From the NCBI RefSeq assembly GCF_009193325.2, contig NZ_CP059856.1, positions 1,736,001-1,800,000 on the forward strand: 64,000 bases of DNA, read 5' to 3'. Positions 55,572 to 64,000 of the stretch are shown in pieces. Under the pieces are notes generated by a model. The model saw only the letters and a list, made by a program, of their open reading frames with translations, did no database searches and was not told the origin of the DNA. Positions within the stretch are counted from its first letter, which is position 1. The number at the start of each line of letters is the position of its first letter. Origin of the DNA: Bacteroides zhangwenhongii. GTDB taxonomy: Bacteria > Bacteroidota > Bacteroidia > Bacteroidales > Bacteroidaceae. A program made the position numbers and the translations under genes.

Positions 55572-56624
55572 TTAAAGAAGCAATTGATAAGTTTCTACCC
55601 CTCTTATTATTTCTATTGAAACATCAAATTCATGAATTATAGAACGCAAGCGAGTTATAGCTTTATGGATTCTATAAATATCACCACTTCCATCCGGCCA
55701 CAATTCTTTCTTAATATCACTATCATTCAAAATATATTCTTCTTCCTTCTTTTGTAAAAACAATTCCAACAAATGACTAGATTGAGCCGCAATTATTTTT
55801 GTATATCCATTTTTCTCTATCTTTTTTTGTTCAGCATTAAAGATTATATTTTCATGTAGAACATAGGAGCGTATCGGAGTCCCTTTGACTTCCTTCACTA
55901 GTTTTACAATTGGTACTTCTACAATTTCCTTTTGCCGCATTGCTGAAACCTTTTTTGAAACTACTATGCATATTTTATAGATTATATAAACACCAATAAT
56001 ACACAACAATAAAAAGAGTATAATCTCAATATAGATCAGACTCCATACTGTACAATGGATATATCCCTTCACTTCAATTTCACAAGCATAACCTATATAA
56101 ATCGTGAACATTAAGTTTGAAGGATTACACCATCTATTTTGAATAGTATTCAAACAACTAGCATTACCTTGTTCATCAGTGATATATATATACAAAGCGG
56201 ATTCATTAAAGATTTGAGATTTCGACAAATATTCTTTCCAGATCACGTTTAATGAATCAGGCAAAAGATGGTCTTTTCTAAATATAATACTATGCATAGC
56301 ACGTACGTGGGTATTATTAGTTATATTCATATAATGCTTTTGGGGATCCAAACGATAGCTATGCTTACCATACTCATCTTCCCAAAAGACAGAATCTGGA
56401 ACATCTGCAACATTCAAAAACTTGGAATCTGAATAAAAAGAAAAAGGAACTTTTAAATTCCTACTTTTCACCACCTGACCGACTGACTCAACAAAGGCCT
56501 CTTTCGCCGTCTTTTTAAGCACAGATAACTTAGATTCATAAGTGTACTTGCAAGCAAAAAAGAATGCAACTCCACCAATACAAGCAATAACAGCTAATAG
56601 AATAATATTTTTAGTTCTCATCAT
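55572..56624 (-). CDS. Membrane-anchored winged-helix transcription regulator
   Basis: A 350-residue protein with an N-terminal membrane helix (6-24), a predicted periplasmic domain (about 30-190), a second helix (about 195-222), and a cytoplasmic C-terminal domain (about 255-350). The last domain has an OmpR/ToxR-type winged-helix look: FNAEQKKIEKNGYTKIIAAQSSHLLELFLQ, then SDIKKELWPDGSGDIYRIHKAITRLRSII. It resembles a one-component transmembrane regulator sensing an exported signal. Its gene ends at a terminator just before the NVEALA promoter, whose direct repeat is a likely target. Family assignment is moderate. Confidence 0.75.
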   Translation of the reverse strand: MMRTKNIILLAVIACIGGVAFFFACKYTYESKLSVLKKTAKEAFVESVGQVVKSRNLKVPFSFYSDSKFLNVADVPDSVFWEDEYGKHSYRLDPQKHYMNITNNTHVRAMHSIIFRKDHLLPDSLNVIWKEYLSKSQIFNESALYIYITDEQGNASCLNTIQNRWCNPSNLMFTIYIGYACEIEVKGYIHCTVWSLIYIEIILFLLLCIIGVYIIYKICIVVSKKVSAMRQKEIVEVPIVKLVKEVKGTPIRSYVLHENIIFNAEQKKIEKNGYTKIIAAQSSHLLELFLQKKEEEYILNDSDIKKELWPDGSGDIYRIHKAITRLRSIIHEFDVSIEIIRGVETYQLLL

Positions 56625-57103
56625 ATTTCATTTTAAAGACTTTTCAACCACAAAGATAACATCAATTAAACAAAACGACGAATAAACCAGATAATATCAA
56701 ACTGGATTCTTTCAGTTTCACTAGAGAATGAAATATGAGCTTTATTAGTCATCGTAAAAAATCTGTTCTATTTTTAAGATTCTCCACTTTTAGTTCAAAT
56801 CAAAACTGAAGCAAAAAGAGAAATAAATGCATAAATTAACGCAAGAATATACATTAATCATGTATTTCAAACAATAGTCACTATGATAATACACAAACAG
56901 AATCATTATAAATCTTTGTAATCCTTCATCATTCGCATATTTACTTGCACACCATATCTTGCTCCAAATCCAAGCAGGAGAAACGCATAAAGTATCCTCT
57001 TTTTATGAATGTTCCTTATTCTAATATTCCGCATATAAAAAATCCTATATCACATCTTAGACATGATATAGGATATTAACAATTATATGATAAAAACAAT
57101 TTA
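56625..57103. other. AT-rich intergenic region
   Basis: About 480 bases between the regulator gene and the Rpn-like gene. A minus-strand TATCTTTG -7-like element for the regulator lies at 56651-56658, and the Rpn terminator lies at 57037-57074. No credible small gene is seen in the rest. Confidence 0.7.
57037..57074 (-). terminator. Intrinsic terminator of the Rpn-like gene
   Basis: ATCCTATATCA (57042-57052) pairs perfectly with TGATATAGGAT (57064-57074), an 11-bp stem. The A-run at 57037-57041 gives a U-tract on the minus-strand transcript. Confidence 0.85.
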
Positions 57104-58003
57104 TTACAGCCTCTTTATTTCCTCTATGGATAAACCTGTAACTTGTGAAATAACATCAAGAGGGATATTTAAAGACTTCATATTGCTTGCAGTTTCCCTT
57201 TTTACTTCCAAACGGCCTTCTTCTCGTCCCTCCTCTCTACCTTCCGCACGTTCCGTAAATATATTGTCCTTCAATATTACAATATTATCCAAATGGCGAT
57301 AGTAAGCCTCAAGCTCTGCTTTAGTCATCTTATCAAGTTTGAGACGTTCACGAGCCTCCGTTAAACCTGGAGCAGTCGCACTATCAGGAATATCGCCTGT
57401 ATTCAAATAATATATCCATTCTTCCAATGGGCTTTTAGCCACTTGATTAAAATCATTGACCTTTAAAATATAGTACTCCGGATAAAGTTGACTCACTGCA
57501 TCCACTTTAAAAGTTTGTTTCTGGAAAGGGGTCAATTCAAGCACATCTCCCTGATGAATTCCCCGGAATTCCGTTTTACCATGATATACCGTATCTTTCC
57601 CGCTACCTAAAGAGAAATAGACAATATTGACACTGTATACTTTTCGTACTTTATCATAACCTTCTCCACGATTGATATACTCGGTTACTAATTTAGAAGT
57701 ACCAAACAGCATACGTTGAAAATAAGCATACTCATTGTTGTTCTGAACTTCAATTAAAATAAGTTCACCTTTCGAGTTTTCGGCAAGCATATCTACACGA
57801 TTATACTTATCAAACTCATCTTCTTGATTGCTTTCACTCTCCAAAAGCTTCTGAATGACTATCTTTTCATTTAGAAGAGTGGTTAGAAAGCCTTCAAGAA
57901 CTGCAAAATTGGCTTTATTGCGTAATAAACCCTTCATAGCCCAATCGAAACGAATATAATTACTTGGCATAGGTTCGTCTCCTTTCTTGTTATCTTGTTT
58001 CAT
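57104..58003 (-). CDS. Rpn-family PD-(D/E)XK nuclease/transposase-like protein
   Basis: A 299-residue protein of the Rpn/PDDEXK_2 group. The catalytic pattern is D71 in NRVDMLAE and E85-x-Q87 in ILIEVQN, the D-ExQ form of PD-(D/E)XK nucleases. The N-terminus FDWAMKGLLRNKANFAVLEGF is typical of the family. Near the C-terminus a charged REEGREEGRLE stretch repeats in tandem, as in many Rpn proteins. E. coli relatives promote recA-independent recombination. A second Met (residue 12) is an alternative start. It lies 60 bases after the AAA-ATPase gene on the same strand. Confidence 0.88.
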   Translation of the reverse strand: MKQDNKKGDEPMPSNYIRFDWAMKGLLRNKANFAVLEGFLTTLLNEKIVIQKLLESESNQEDEFDKYNRVDMLAENSKGELILIEVQNNNEYAYFQRMLFGTSKLVTEYINRGEGYDKVRKVYSVNIVYFSLGSGKDTVYHGKTEFRGIHQGDVLELTPFQKQTFKVDAVSQLYPEYYILKVNDFNQVAKSPLEEWIYYLNTGDIPDSATAPGLTEARERLKLDKMTKAELEAYYRHLDNIVILKDNIFTERAEGREEGREEGRLEVKRETASNMKSLNIPLDVISQVTGLSIEEIKRL

Positions 58004-58063
58004 GCTAACAAAGGTAAGCAGAAAATGTTTGATTCCAAGTATATATGCTTCAAATTCTTTCTA

Positions 58064-59626
58064 CTAAGAATATTCTATCACCCACTCTCCCAAAGTCCGT
58101 GTTGTACTATCAAAATTCACTCCAACCTTGACAACTTTGCGATGATCTATCTCGTAAGGAATAGCATATTGTTTACTATCAATTTGAGCCAATGCTTCTT
58201 CGGGAGTTCCATCTACTTTAAATTCAAATACATAAATTGTATCAGGCATCTTTATTACCACGTCAGCCCTGCCAATGGCATTCTTTACTTCTACATCTAC
58301 GTATTGACCCATTAAACGGAATAATAAATAGAAAATAGTCTGGTAGTGTTTTTCCTGATTGTTCTCCAAATCATAAGGTATGGAAGAAAAGAAAGAACGA
58401 GTACGAAGAAGACACTGCTCAATATCACCTTTCATCAGATCTCTGACAAAAGAGACTACATAAAAGTTACTTTCTCGTGTCGGTTGATTGAGATAGGAAG
58501 GGATCAACGTCTCAATAAAGCCTATTTTAACTTCTTCGTTCGGATAACCTAATGTATATGTACGAAAGAGAGGTTCATATCCTTTAATTGTCAAATAGCC
58601 ACTCTGATATAGTACGGGAATCGGATCGGTAATAACCTCTGTCGCTTTATCAAAATCTTCGTCTTTCACTTCCATCTTTTCCAATAGATTAAGACTGAAA
58701 TCCATTCGTTGTAACATTTCAATCAAGAAAGTGGGTGTACCGGTAGAGAACCAAAAGCTCTTATAATCTTTTTGCGAAAAGGCATTGAAAAGGCTGAACG
58801 GATTGTAAATATCTTCACAATTCTTGCTGAAATGATAACCGTCATACTGCCGTTTCAAATGCCGACAAGCTTCTTCATAGGTTTCATCATTTGCTTGAGC
58901 TATCCTCTCAATATCCGGTTGCATCTGACTTAGCAACTCTTGCTCTGTAATACCACAAATAGCACTATAATCATCGCTCATACTGATATTCTGTAAGTTA
59001 TTTAGCTCACTAAATATACTCATTTGACTGAACTTGCTGATTCCTGTCAGAAACAAGAAACGAAGATATTGCCCTTGCGCTTTAAGAGGACTGAAAAATT
59101 TCCGCATTTCAGTTCGTAATTGTCCTTGTAAAGCAGAGTCACTATTACTATCCAATAAAGGTGCATCATATTCGTCAATCAATACGACAGCCTGCTTTCC
59201 TGTCTGTTGATAAATCCGTTGAAGCAAACCGGTTAAACGGGCTGCATAGCTCGTTTCTTCCTCATTTTTCCCATAAGTCCTCTCCCATTCGCTTAGATAA
59301 AGATTCAATTGTTCCTGCAAATCTTCGATGGTGGTATATTTTGTTCTGCTGAAATCAATATGCAACACAGGATAAACAGTCCATTCTTTCTCCAACTGTT
59401 CCATAGCCAATCCTTCGAACAACTTTTTCTTTCCGGAAAAATAAGCTTCAAGAGTAGAGACTAGAAGACTTTTTCCAAAGCGGCGGGGACGGCTAAGAAA
59501 ATAAACTTTATCAGTATGAGTCAATTGATAAATTAACGCTGTTTTATCAATATACACACAATTATTATTGCGCAAATCCTCGAAATTCTGTATCCCGATA
59601 GGGTATCTTCTAAATATCTCTTTCAT
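58064..59626 (-). CDS. AAA-ATPase-like protein with C-terminal PD-(D/E)XK (DUF1703) domain
   Basis: A 520-residue protein of a family abundant in Bacteroides. The Walker A-like motif is SRPRRFGKSLLVST (residues about 45-58), Walker B is VVLIDEYDAPLLD (148-160), and a sensor-like FLTGISKFSQMS follows. The C-terminal domain carries VEVKNAIGRADVVIKMPDTIYVFEFKVDG, the D...ExK pattern of PD-(D/E)XK nucleases. Function is not established; mobile-element or defence roles have been suggested by gene family context. It is next to the Rpn-like gene, another PD-(D/E)XK protein. Confidence 0.9.
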   Translation of the reverse strand: MKEIFRRYPIGIQNFEDLRNNNCVYIDKTALIYQLTHTDKVYFLSRPRRFGKSLLVSTLEAYFSGKKKLFEGLAMEQLEKEWTVYPVLHIDFSRTKYTTIEDLQEQLNLYLSEWERTYGKNEEETSYAARLTGLLQRIYQQTGKQAVVLIDEYDAPLLDSNSDSALQGQLRTEMRKFFSPLKAQGQYLRFLFLTGISKFSQMSIFSELNNLQNISMSDDYSAICGITEQELLSQMQPDIERIAQANDETYEEACRHLKRQYDGYHFSKNCEDIYNPFSLFNAFSQKDYKSFWFSTGTPTFLIEMLQRMDFSLNLLEKMEVKDEDFDKATEVITDPIPVLYQSGYLTIKGYEPLFRTYTLGYPNEEVKIGFIETLIPSYLNQPTRESNFYVVSFVRDLMKGDIEQCLLRTRSFFSSIPYDLENNQEKHYQTIFYLLFRLMGQYVDVEVKNAIGRADVVIKMPDTIYVFEFKVDGTPEEALAQIDSKQYAIPYEIDHRKVVKVGVNFDSTTRTLGEWVIEYS

Positions 59627-59937
59627 ATAAACCTAATGCATTGTTGAAACATGAACAAAGATAATGTTTTTACGCATATCTTACACAGATAGAGGCTGAA
59701 TTTGTTATTTCTAACCGTATCATTATTGCATTGAAAGTGAAAGTTGCTATCTATTATTCATTATCAACGAGAAGTATTATCATTTTTCACTCATTCACAA
59801 TGAGCAATTTTAGCATTATATATTTATAATGAGAAGTTTTATATCTTTGCAATCAAATGCTATTAAGATAGTGACGCCATCCCAGGCATATACTGTCACT
59901 ATGTTTAAACCGGATTATTCGGGCTATCTTTCTAATT
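59627..59937. other. Intergenic region with structured element
   Basis: About 310 bases without a gene. It holds a plus-strand TATCTTTG -7-like element at 59842-59849, followed by a hairpin at 59868-59902. No plus-strand gene follows. The remainder is AT-rich with no recognised feature. Confidence 0.65.
59868..59902. other. Hairpin, possible small RNA or terminator
   Basis: ATAGTGAC (59868-59875) pairs perfectly with GTCACTAT (59895-59902), with an inner GCC/GGC pairing. It lies 36 bases after the end of the lipoprotein gene on the minus strand, and about 19 bases after a plus-strand -7-like element. Neither direction has a strong U-tract. Confidence 0.4.
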
Positions 59938-60621
59938 TCAACGCTGTGTAGGCAGAGTAAACTCCTGCGAGTCGCAGATCACCCCATTTTCATCTGCCAC
60001 TGCTACACGGAACGTTACTTCGCCGTCTTTCAATCGATCACCGGCATGTATGGAAGCCGTATAACGAATGCCTTCGCCCGGCAAAATCTCTTCGACCATT
60101 ACCGAAGGAGAAATGCCGATATGCTTCACCTTGCCTACGGTTTCCACCACCGGAACTACGTTATAAACAGGCTTCCGGCCTTCATTCATAATCTCAAAGA
60201 TAATCTTACTGTTCTCTCCCGCATCAATCACATGACTGCGATTATCATCTATAAAACGGATTCTACGTAGTTTCAATTGAGAAACAGGCTGCTGAACCGG
60301 CTGTTTCTTATATTTCTGCACACGAACCTCCCGAACTTCGGGAACGTATGCGTCATCCTCTATCGGCTCTTGTCGCGGTGCGGTCAACGCACTGCCTATC
60401 GCCGCACCGGCAATAGTCCCTACAATATTGCCAATAGCAGAGCCACGATAACCACCTCGCCAACCTCGATTATTATCTCCAATCAATCCACCTATCGAAC
60501 CTCCCAAACTACCTCCGATAGAAGCACCGGCCACGATAGCTCCCGGATTACCCATACGCCCTGATGCACATCCGCTCAAAAGTAAAACGGAAAGCAAAAA
60601 TACTGTTAGTTGTTTCTTCAT
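59938..60621 (-). CDS. Glycine-zipper lipoprotein of unknown function
   Basis: A 227-residue lipoprotein (LLLSGCASG, Cys18). Residues about 28-82 are glycine-zipper sequence (GASIGGSLGGSIGGLIGDNN, then GNIVGTIAGAAIGSAL), a membrane-inserting pattern seen in outer-membrane lipoproteins such as SlyB/OmpA-associated proteins. The C-terminal about 110 residues form an Ig-like beta domain (NSKIIFEIMNEGRKPVYNVVP). It begins 22 bases after the helicase gene and may be read through from it. The role is presumably in envelope integrity; it is not defined. Confidence 0.82.
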   Translation of the reverse strand: MKKQLTVFLLSVLLLSGCASGRMGNPGAIVAGASIGGSLGGSIGGLIGDNNRGWRGGYRGSAIGNIVGTIAGAAIGSALTAPRQEPIEDDAYVPEVREVRVQKYKKQPVQQPVSQLKLRRIRFIDDNRSHVIDAGENSKIIFEIMNEGRKPVYNVVPVVETVGKVKHIGISPSVMVEEILPGEGIRYTASIHAGDRLKDGEVTFRVAVADENGVICDSQEFTLPTQR

Positions 60622-60643
60622 GAGCCTTTCTATTTTAATATTT

Positions 60644-63013
60644 TTATTCTATTACCTTAAAACGAGCGAAACGCAATAATAGTTGTTTCTCTCCCGCATT
60701 TTTAAAATGAATAGTTGCCTTTGCATTGTCTCCCGTGCCTTCTACCTTCATCACTTCTCCCAAACCGAAACGTTCATGTTCAATTCTCTGTCCGGCTTGT
60801 AATCCTGCAACCGATACCGGACCGGAAGACATCGCTTGAGAACCGCCACTTACCGTACTTACCTTTTTCAAATTTCTCGGCACACTGGGAGCTATTATCT
60901 GAGCCTTCGGTCGCTCCTTTCGTTCCGAAGAAGCACTTCCAAAAGGTGTAGTACGCGACGGAGAAGCAGAACGAGTGAATCCTCCTTCAATCTCCCTGCG
61001 GAAGCGTCCTGCGCCTTCATCCACCGAACGACTGATTCCCGCTTCGTGCGGCATTTTCAAATAATGGATATCAATATCACGCAAGAAACGACTGGGACTC
61101 CCAAACTCCATCTTTCCATAACGGAAGCGTGTTTTGGCAAAAGACAAGTAGCAATGTTCCTCTGCACGGGTAATGGCGACATAGAACAAACGGCGTTCTT
61201 CCTCCAATGCACGGGGAGAATCGCCAACCATCCCACTTGGAAATAGGTTTTCTTCCAGACCGACTACAAAAACATTCTTAAATTCCAATCCTTTGGCGGA
61301 ATGAACTGTCATCAACGTTATCTTTTCTCCGTCATCCGCTTTGTCGGAATCCTGATCGGTGAGCAACGCAATCTCTGAAAGAAAATCGGTAAGAGATATA
61401 TTCGGATTGCCTTCCTCCTGCCGCAAAGCACAGAAATCATTCATTCCATTCACCAATTCTTCTATGTTTTCCTTACGGCTCAAGTTCTCCGGAGAAGTAT
61501 CCTGACACACATCGTTCATAATGCCCGATTGACGGATAATATCCACACCTATCTCATACGCATTCTTATCCGCCTGACCGGTTATAAAACCCTCGATCAA
61601 TGCACGGAAACCTTGCAGCTTTGTATGAGTACCTTTGTTGATGTTCAGTCCATAGGTCAACGGTTCACAAAGCGTTGACCACAGACTGACTCCGTGATCA
61701 GTTGCCGCCGATATGATTTTACCGACCGTAGTATCTCCGATACCACGAGCAGGATAATTAATAATTCGTTTGAATGCTTCTTCATCATTCGGATTCACCA
61801 CCAAACGGAAATAAGCAATCACATCTTTTATCTCTTTACGTTGGTAGAATGAAAGCCCGCCATAAATTTTATAAGGCATACTCCGCTTCCGAAGAGCTTC
61901 CTCAAAAATACGACTTTGTGCATTCGTACGATATAGAATAGCAAAATCAGCATACTCGTAATGATATTCCCGACGAAGTTCAGCTACCTTATTAGCAACG
62001 ATATCCCCTTCTTCCACATCACTATATGCCTGAAATACACCGATAGCTTCCCCTTTCTCCTTTTCGGAAAATACGGCTTTACGTATCTGGCGCTCATTCT
62101 TTTCTATCAAGCTGTTGGCAGCACAAACAATGGTCTGTGTGGAACGATAGTTCTGCTCCAACTTGAAAACTTTCGTATTCGGATATGTCTTCGTAAAGTA
62201 AAGGATATTATCAATATCCGCTCCACGAAAAGAGTAAATGCTTTGTGCATCATCGCCAACAACACAAACATGCTGATTTTCTTTCGTCAATTGCAGAACA
62301 ATGCTATGTTGCGCATAATTAGTATCTTGATACTCATCAACGAGTATATATCGGAATTGGTCTTGATAACGTGCCAATACTTCCGGATAATCACGAAATA
62401 AGATATAAGTATATACCAGCAGATCATCAAAATCCATAGCTCCCGCCTGACGACACCTTTCCCAATAACGGGTATAGATATCACGAATAGCAGGCATTTT
62501 TACAGCCATATCGCCTTCATATGCTTCTTTATTGGCAGCGTATCCCGTAGGAGTGACCAAATGATTCTTTGCATTGGAGATACGGGCTTGTACCGTTCCC
62601 GGTTTATAAGTCTTTTCGTCCAGTCCCATTTCCTTAATAATAGAACGAAGCAGACTTTTACTATCAGCCGTGTCGTAGATTGTAAACTGCGAGGTAAAGC
62701 CGATATATTGCGCCTCAGCACGAAGAATACGGGAGAAGATGGAATGAAATGTACCCATCCACAAGTAACGTGCCCGTTCCGCCCCCACTTGTCGGGCAAT
62801 ACGTTCTTTCATCTCACGTGCCGCCTTATTGGTAAAGGTAAGTGCAAGAATATTCCACGGATTGTAACCGTTCTCCAACAGATAGGCTATTTTATAAGTC
62901 AGCACACGTGTCTTACCCGAACCCGCACCGGCTATCACTAGCGAAGGCCCGTCATTGTAAGTCACCGCCGCGCACTGACTCTCATTCAATTCCTTTATAT
63001 AATTGATATTCAT
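60644..63013 (-). CDS. UvrD/PcrA-family superfamily 1 DNA helicase
   Basis: A 789-residue 3'-5' helicase. Motif I is AGAGSGKTRVLTYK (residues about 29-42), motif Ia is ALTFTNKAAREMKER, motif II is LVDEYQDTN, motif III is VGDDAQSIYSFRGAD, motif IV is LEQNYRST, motif V is LMTVHSAKGLEFKNVF and motif VI is YVAITRAEE. The C-terminal segment (after about 690) is basic and ends with a Tudor-like GQRIEHERFGLGEVMKVEG, as in PcrA. It has roles in repair and replication restart. A minus-strand TACTTTTG -7-like element lies at 63078-63085. It is divergent from the next gene. Confidence 0.96.
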   Translation of the reverse strand: MNINYIKELNESQCAAVTYNDGPSLVIAGAGSGKTRVLTYKIAYLLENGYNPWNILALTFTNKAAREMKERIARQVGAERARYLWMGTFHSIFSRILRAEAQYIGFTSQFTIYDTADSKSLLRSIIKEMGLDEKTYKPGTVQARISNAKNHLVTPTGYAANKEAYEGDMAVKMPAIRDIYTRYWERCRQAGAMDFDDLLVYTYILFRDYPEVLARYQDQFRYILVDEYQDTNYAQHSIVLQLTKENQHVCVVGDDAQSIYSFRGADIDNILYFTKTYPNTKVFKLEQNYRSTQTIVCAANSLIEKNERQIRKAVFSEKEKGEAIGVFQAYSDVEEGDIVANKVAELRREYHYEYADFAILYRTNAQSRIFEEALRKRSMPYKIYGGLSFYQRKEIKDVIAYFRLVVNPNDEEAFKRIINYPARGIGDTTVGKIISAATDHGVSLWSTLCEPLTYGLNINKGTHTKLQGFRALIEGFITGQADKNAYEIGVDIIRQSGIMNDVCQDTSPENLSRKENIEELVNGMNDFCALRQEEGNPNISLTDFLSEIALLTDQDSDKADDGEKITLMTVHSAKGLEFKNVFVVGLEENLFPSGMVGDSPRALEEERRLFYVAITRAEEHCYLSFAKTRFRYGKMEFGSPSRFLRDIDIHYLKMPHEAGISRSVDEGAGRFRREIEGGFTRSASPSRTTPFGSASSERKERPKAQIIAPSVPRNLKKVSTVSGGSQAMSSGPVSVAGLQAGQRIEHERFGLGEVMKVEGTGDNAKATIHFKNAGEKQLLLRFARFKVIE

Positions 63014-63158
63014 AACAGCATTATAAAAACAATGTAGTTTTTTAACAAACTCTCGGCATTCAAATTTGTTCTGAATACAAAAGTATAATATTCATTTGAG
63101 AATGACGGTATTTTTATGATTTTTCGTCACTAACTATTTTAACCTAACCCCCAAAGCA

Positions 63159-64000
63159 ATGAAAAAAAGTATATTGTTATCAATTATTTTGAGTTTAAGC
63201 CTAGTCGCCTGCATTCCACAGGCTATGGCGCAAAAACAAAGCCGTATGGAAAAACTGCTAAGGTATCTGAACGATAATGATACGGAAAAATGGCAGAAGA
63301 ACCGAGAAAAGGTAGACAACGACACGAAGGCATATTATGCCGAAGAACTAGCCCTGCTGGATGTCCTTAACGGGTTGTGGAACGAACAAAGCGAACAAGC
63401 CGCAACCGATTATTTCGGATGTTACGGGAAAGCGGCAAACGCCTACTTCTCCAACATCTGTGAGGAAGAGAAAATACCGCTTCCGAACGTACAGGACAGA
63501 GCGGAACAGGCTATTATCCACATATTGGAGGCTTCGAAAGAACAGATACCTTTCAGCCGTACACTGCTGGACAGTATTCGTTCAAGCGGTTATACGGCAG
63601 ACTCCGTTATTGCACAGAAGATACGGAATATCCGCGAATTGGCTTTATTGGAAGGTATGCTGACAGCGCCTGCACTCAGTACATATCAGACATATATAGC
63701 GGAATATCCGAACGGGAAATTTATCCCGCAAATCAATGCTGCCGAAAACAAACGGTTATACGGGATTGTAAAGCATACCCCGTCACAGGAAAATTTCAAA
63801 GCTTTTTTTGACGATCCGGCAATGCTAAAGTTTTTCACGGACAAAGAAACGCGCCCGTTTTTGCCAGAAGTCCAAGCTTTATATGATGATTTTCTATTCC
63901 ATTGTATCGACAGTCTGCGAGAGGGAAACAATGCAACCGCCCTCCGGCAGGTTATTGACGATTATAAACGCAACCCTTATCTGAGTTCCTCAGCACGTAC
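63159..64000 (+). CDS. Exported protein of unknown function, 3' end outside window
   Basis: At least 280 residues, open to the window edge. The signal peptide is MKKSILLSIILSLSLVACIP with a likely cleavage after QAMA (residue 24). The rest is mostly helical and polar (DTEKWQKNREKVDNDTKAYYAEELALLDVLNGLW) and includes ALSTYQTYIAEYPNGKFIPQINAAENKRLY, a tetratricopeptide-like phrase seen in Bacteroides exported helical proteins. I recognise no family. The ATG is at 63159 and the frame has no stop through 64000. Confidence 0.8.
   Translation, partial: MKKSILLSIILSLSLVACIPQAMAQKQSRMEKLLRYLNDNDTEKWQKNREKVDNDTKAYYAEELALLDVLNGLWNEQSEQAATDYFGCYGKAANAYFSNICEEEKIPLPNVQDRAEQAIIHILEASKEQIPFSRTLLDSIRSSGYTADSVIAQKIRNIRELALLEGMLTAPALSTYQTYIAEYPNGKFIPQINAAENKRLYGIVKHTPSQENFKAFFDDPAMLKFFTDKETRPFLPEVQALYDDFLFHCIDSLREGNNATALRQVIDDYKRNPYLSSSAR

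Noticed and set aside
57104..59626. A complete mobile element
   Set aside because: Although one protein is called transposase-like in the family literature, no terminal inverted repeats or target duplications were seen around the pair.

Overview
The window reads as chromosomal DNA of a Bacteroides species. The evidence is the F-type ATP synthase operon with atpD-atpC first and a leader-bearing a subunit, promoters of the TTTG-N19-TAnnTTTG type, SusB-type GH97, carboxynorspermidine decarboxylase, DUF4301, NVEALA peptides with 6-bladed beta-propeller lipoproteins, and start regions without clear Shine-Dalgarno sequences. Gene content suggests the B. thetaiotaomicron/ovatus group, but that is inference. 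No insertion sequence, phage or CRISPR array was seen.

Layout. 1-6560 (minus): ATP synthase operon atpD-atpC-(AtpI-like)-atpB-atpE-atpF-atpH-atpA-atpG, with atpG cut by the window edge. 7199-8368 (plus): purT. 8476-13877 (minus): DUF4301 protein, CAT-fold acetyltransferase, PagL-like acyloxyacyl hydrolase, Crp/Fnr regulator and acyltransferase 3. 13984-16200 (plus): RelA-type (p)ppGpp synthetase. 16372-19130 (minus): HAD phosphatase, panB, MFS. 19303-28327 (plus): MATE exporter, metallophosphoesterase, unknown exported protein, HcpR-like regulator, hcp, K+/H+ antiporter, acyl-CoA synthetase. 28454-32938 (minus): two nagA paralogues and a GH97 enzyme. 33132-33746 (minus): six-tRNA operon (three Gly, three Leu) with a consensus promoter and intrinsic terminator. 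33865-35007: nspC. 35193-35750: flavodoxin-fold reductase. 35799-44824 (minus): RND efflux operon with one adaptor, one TolC and two different permeases.

44839-56624 (minus) is the most unusual part. A membrane-anchored winged-helix regulator is followed by two NVEALA exported-peptide/beta-propeller lipoprotein pairs, a DUF1573 lipoprotein with a CxxC thioredoxin-like part, a transglutaminase-like protein, a shortened glutaminase-A-like protein and a dedicated signal peptidase I, all overlapping or nearly so. An O-antigen-ligase/TPR membrane protein lies further down. The first NVEALA gene has a TTTG-N19-TACTTTTG promoter, and a CGGACC direct repeat with 10-bp period sits just upstream of it. 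I infer a regulated system that makes, oxidises, cleaves and senses or displays small exported peptides; its function is unknown to me.

57104-59626 (minus) carries an Rpn/PD-(D/E)XK protein and an AAA-ATPase/DUF1703 protein. 59938-63013 (minus) carries a glycine-zipper lipoprotein and a UvrD/PcrA helicase. 63159 to the end (plus) is a partial exported protein of unknown function.

Small-scale structure: a repeat family built on TTCACCACAGATT inverted ends occurs twice, and a relative of it encodes the signal peptide of the TolC protein. A degenerate 22-bp tandem repeat covers the leader of the O-antigen-ligase gene. A perfect Crp-type palindrome lies upstream of hcp.
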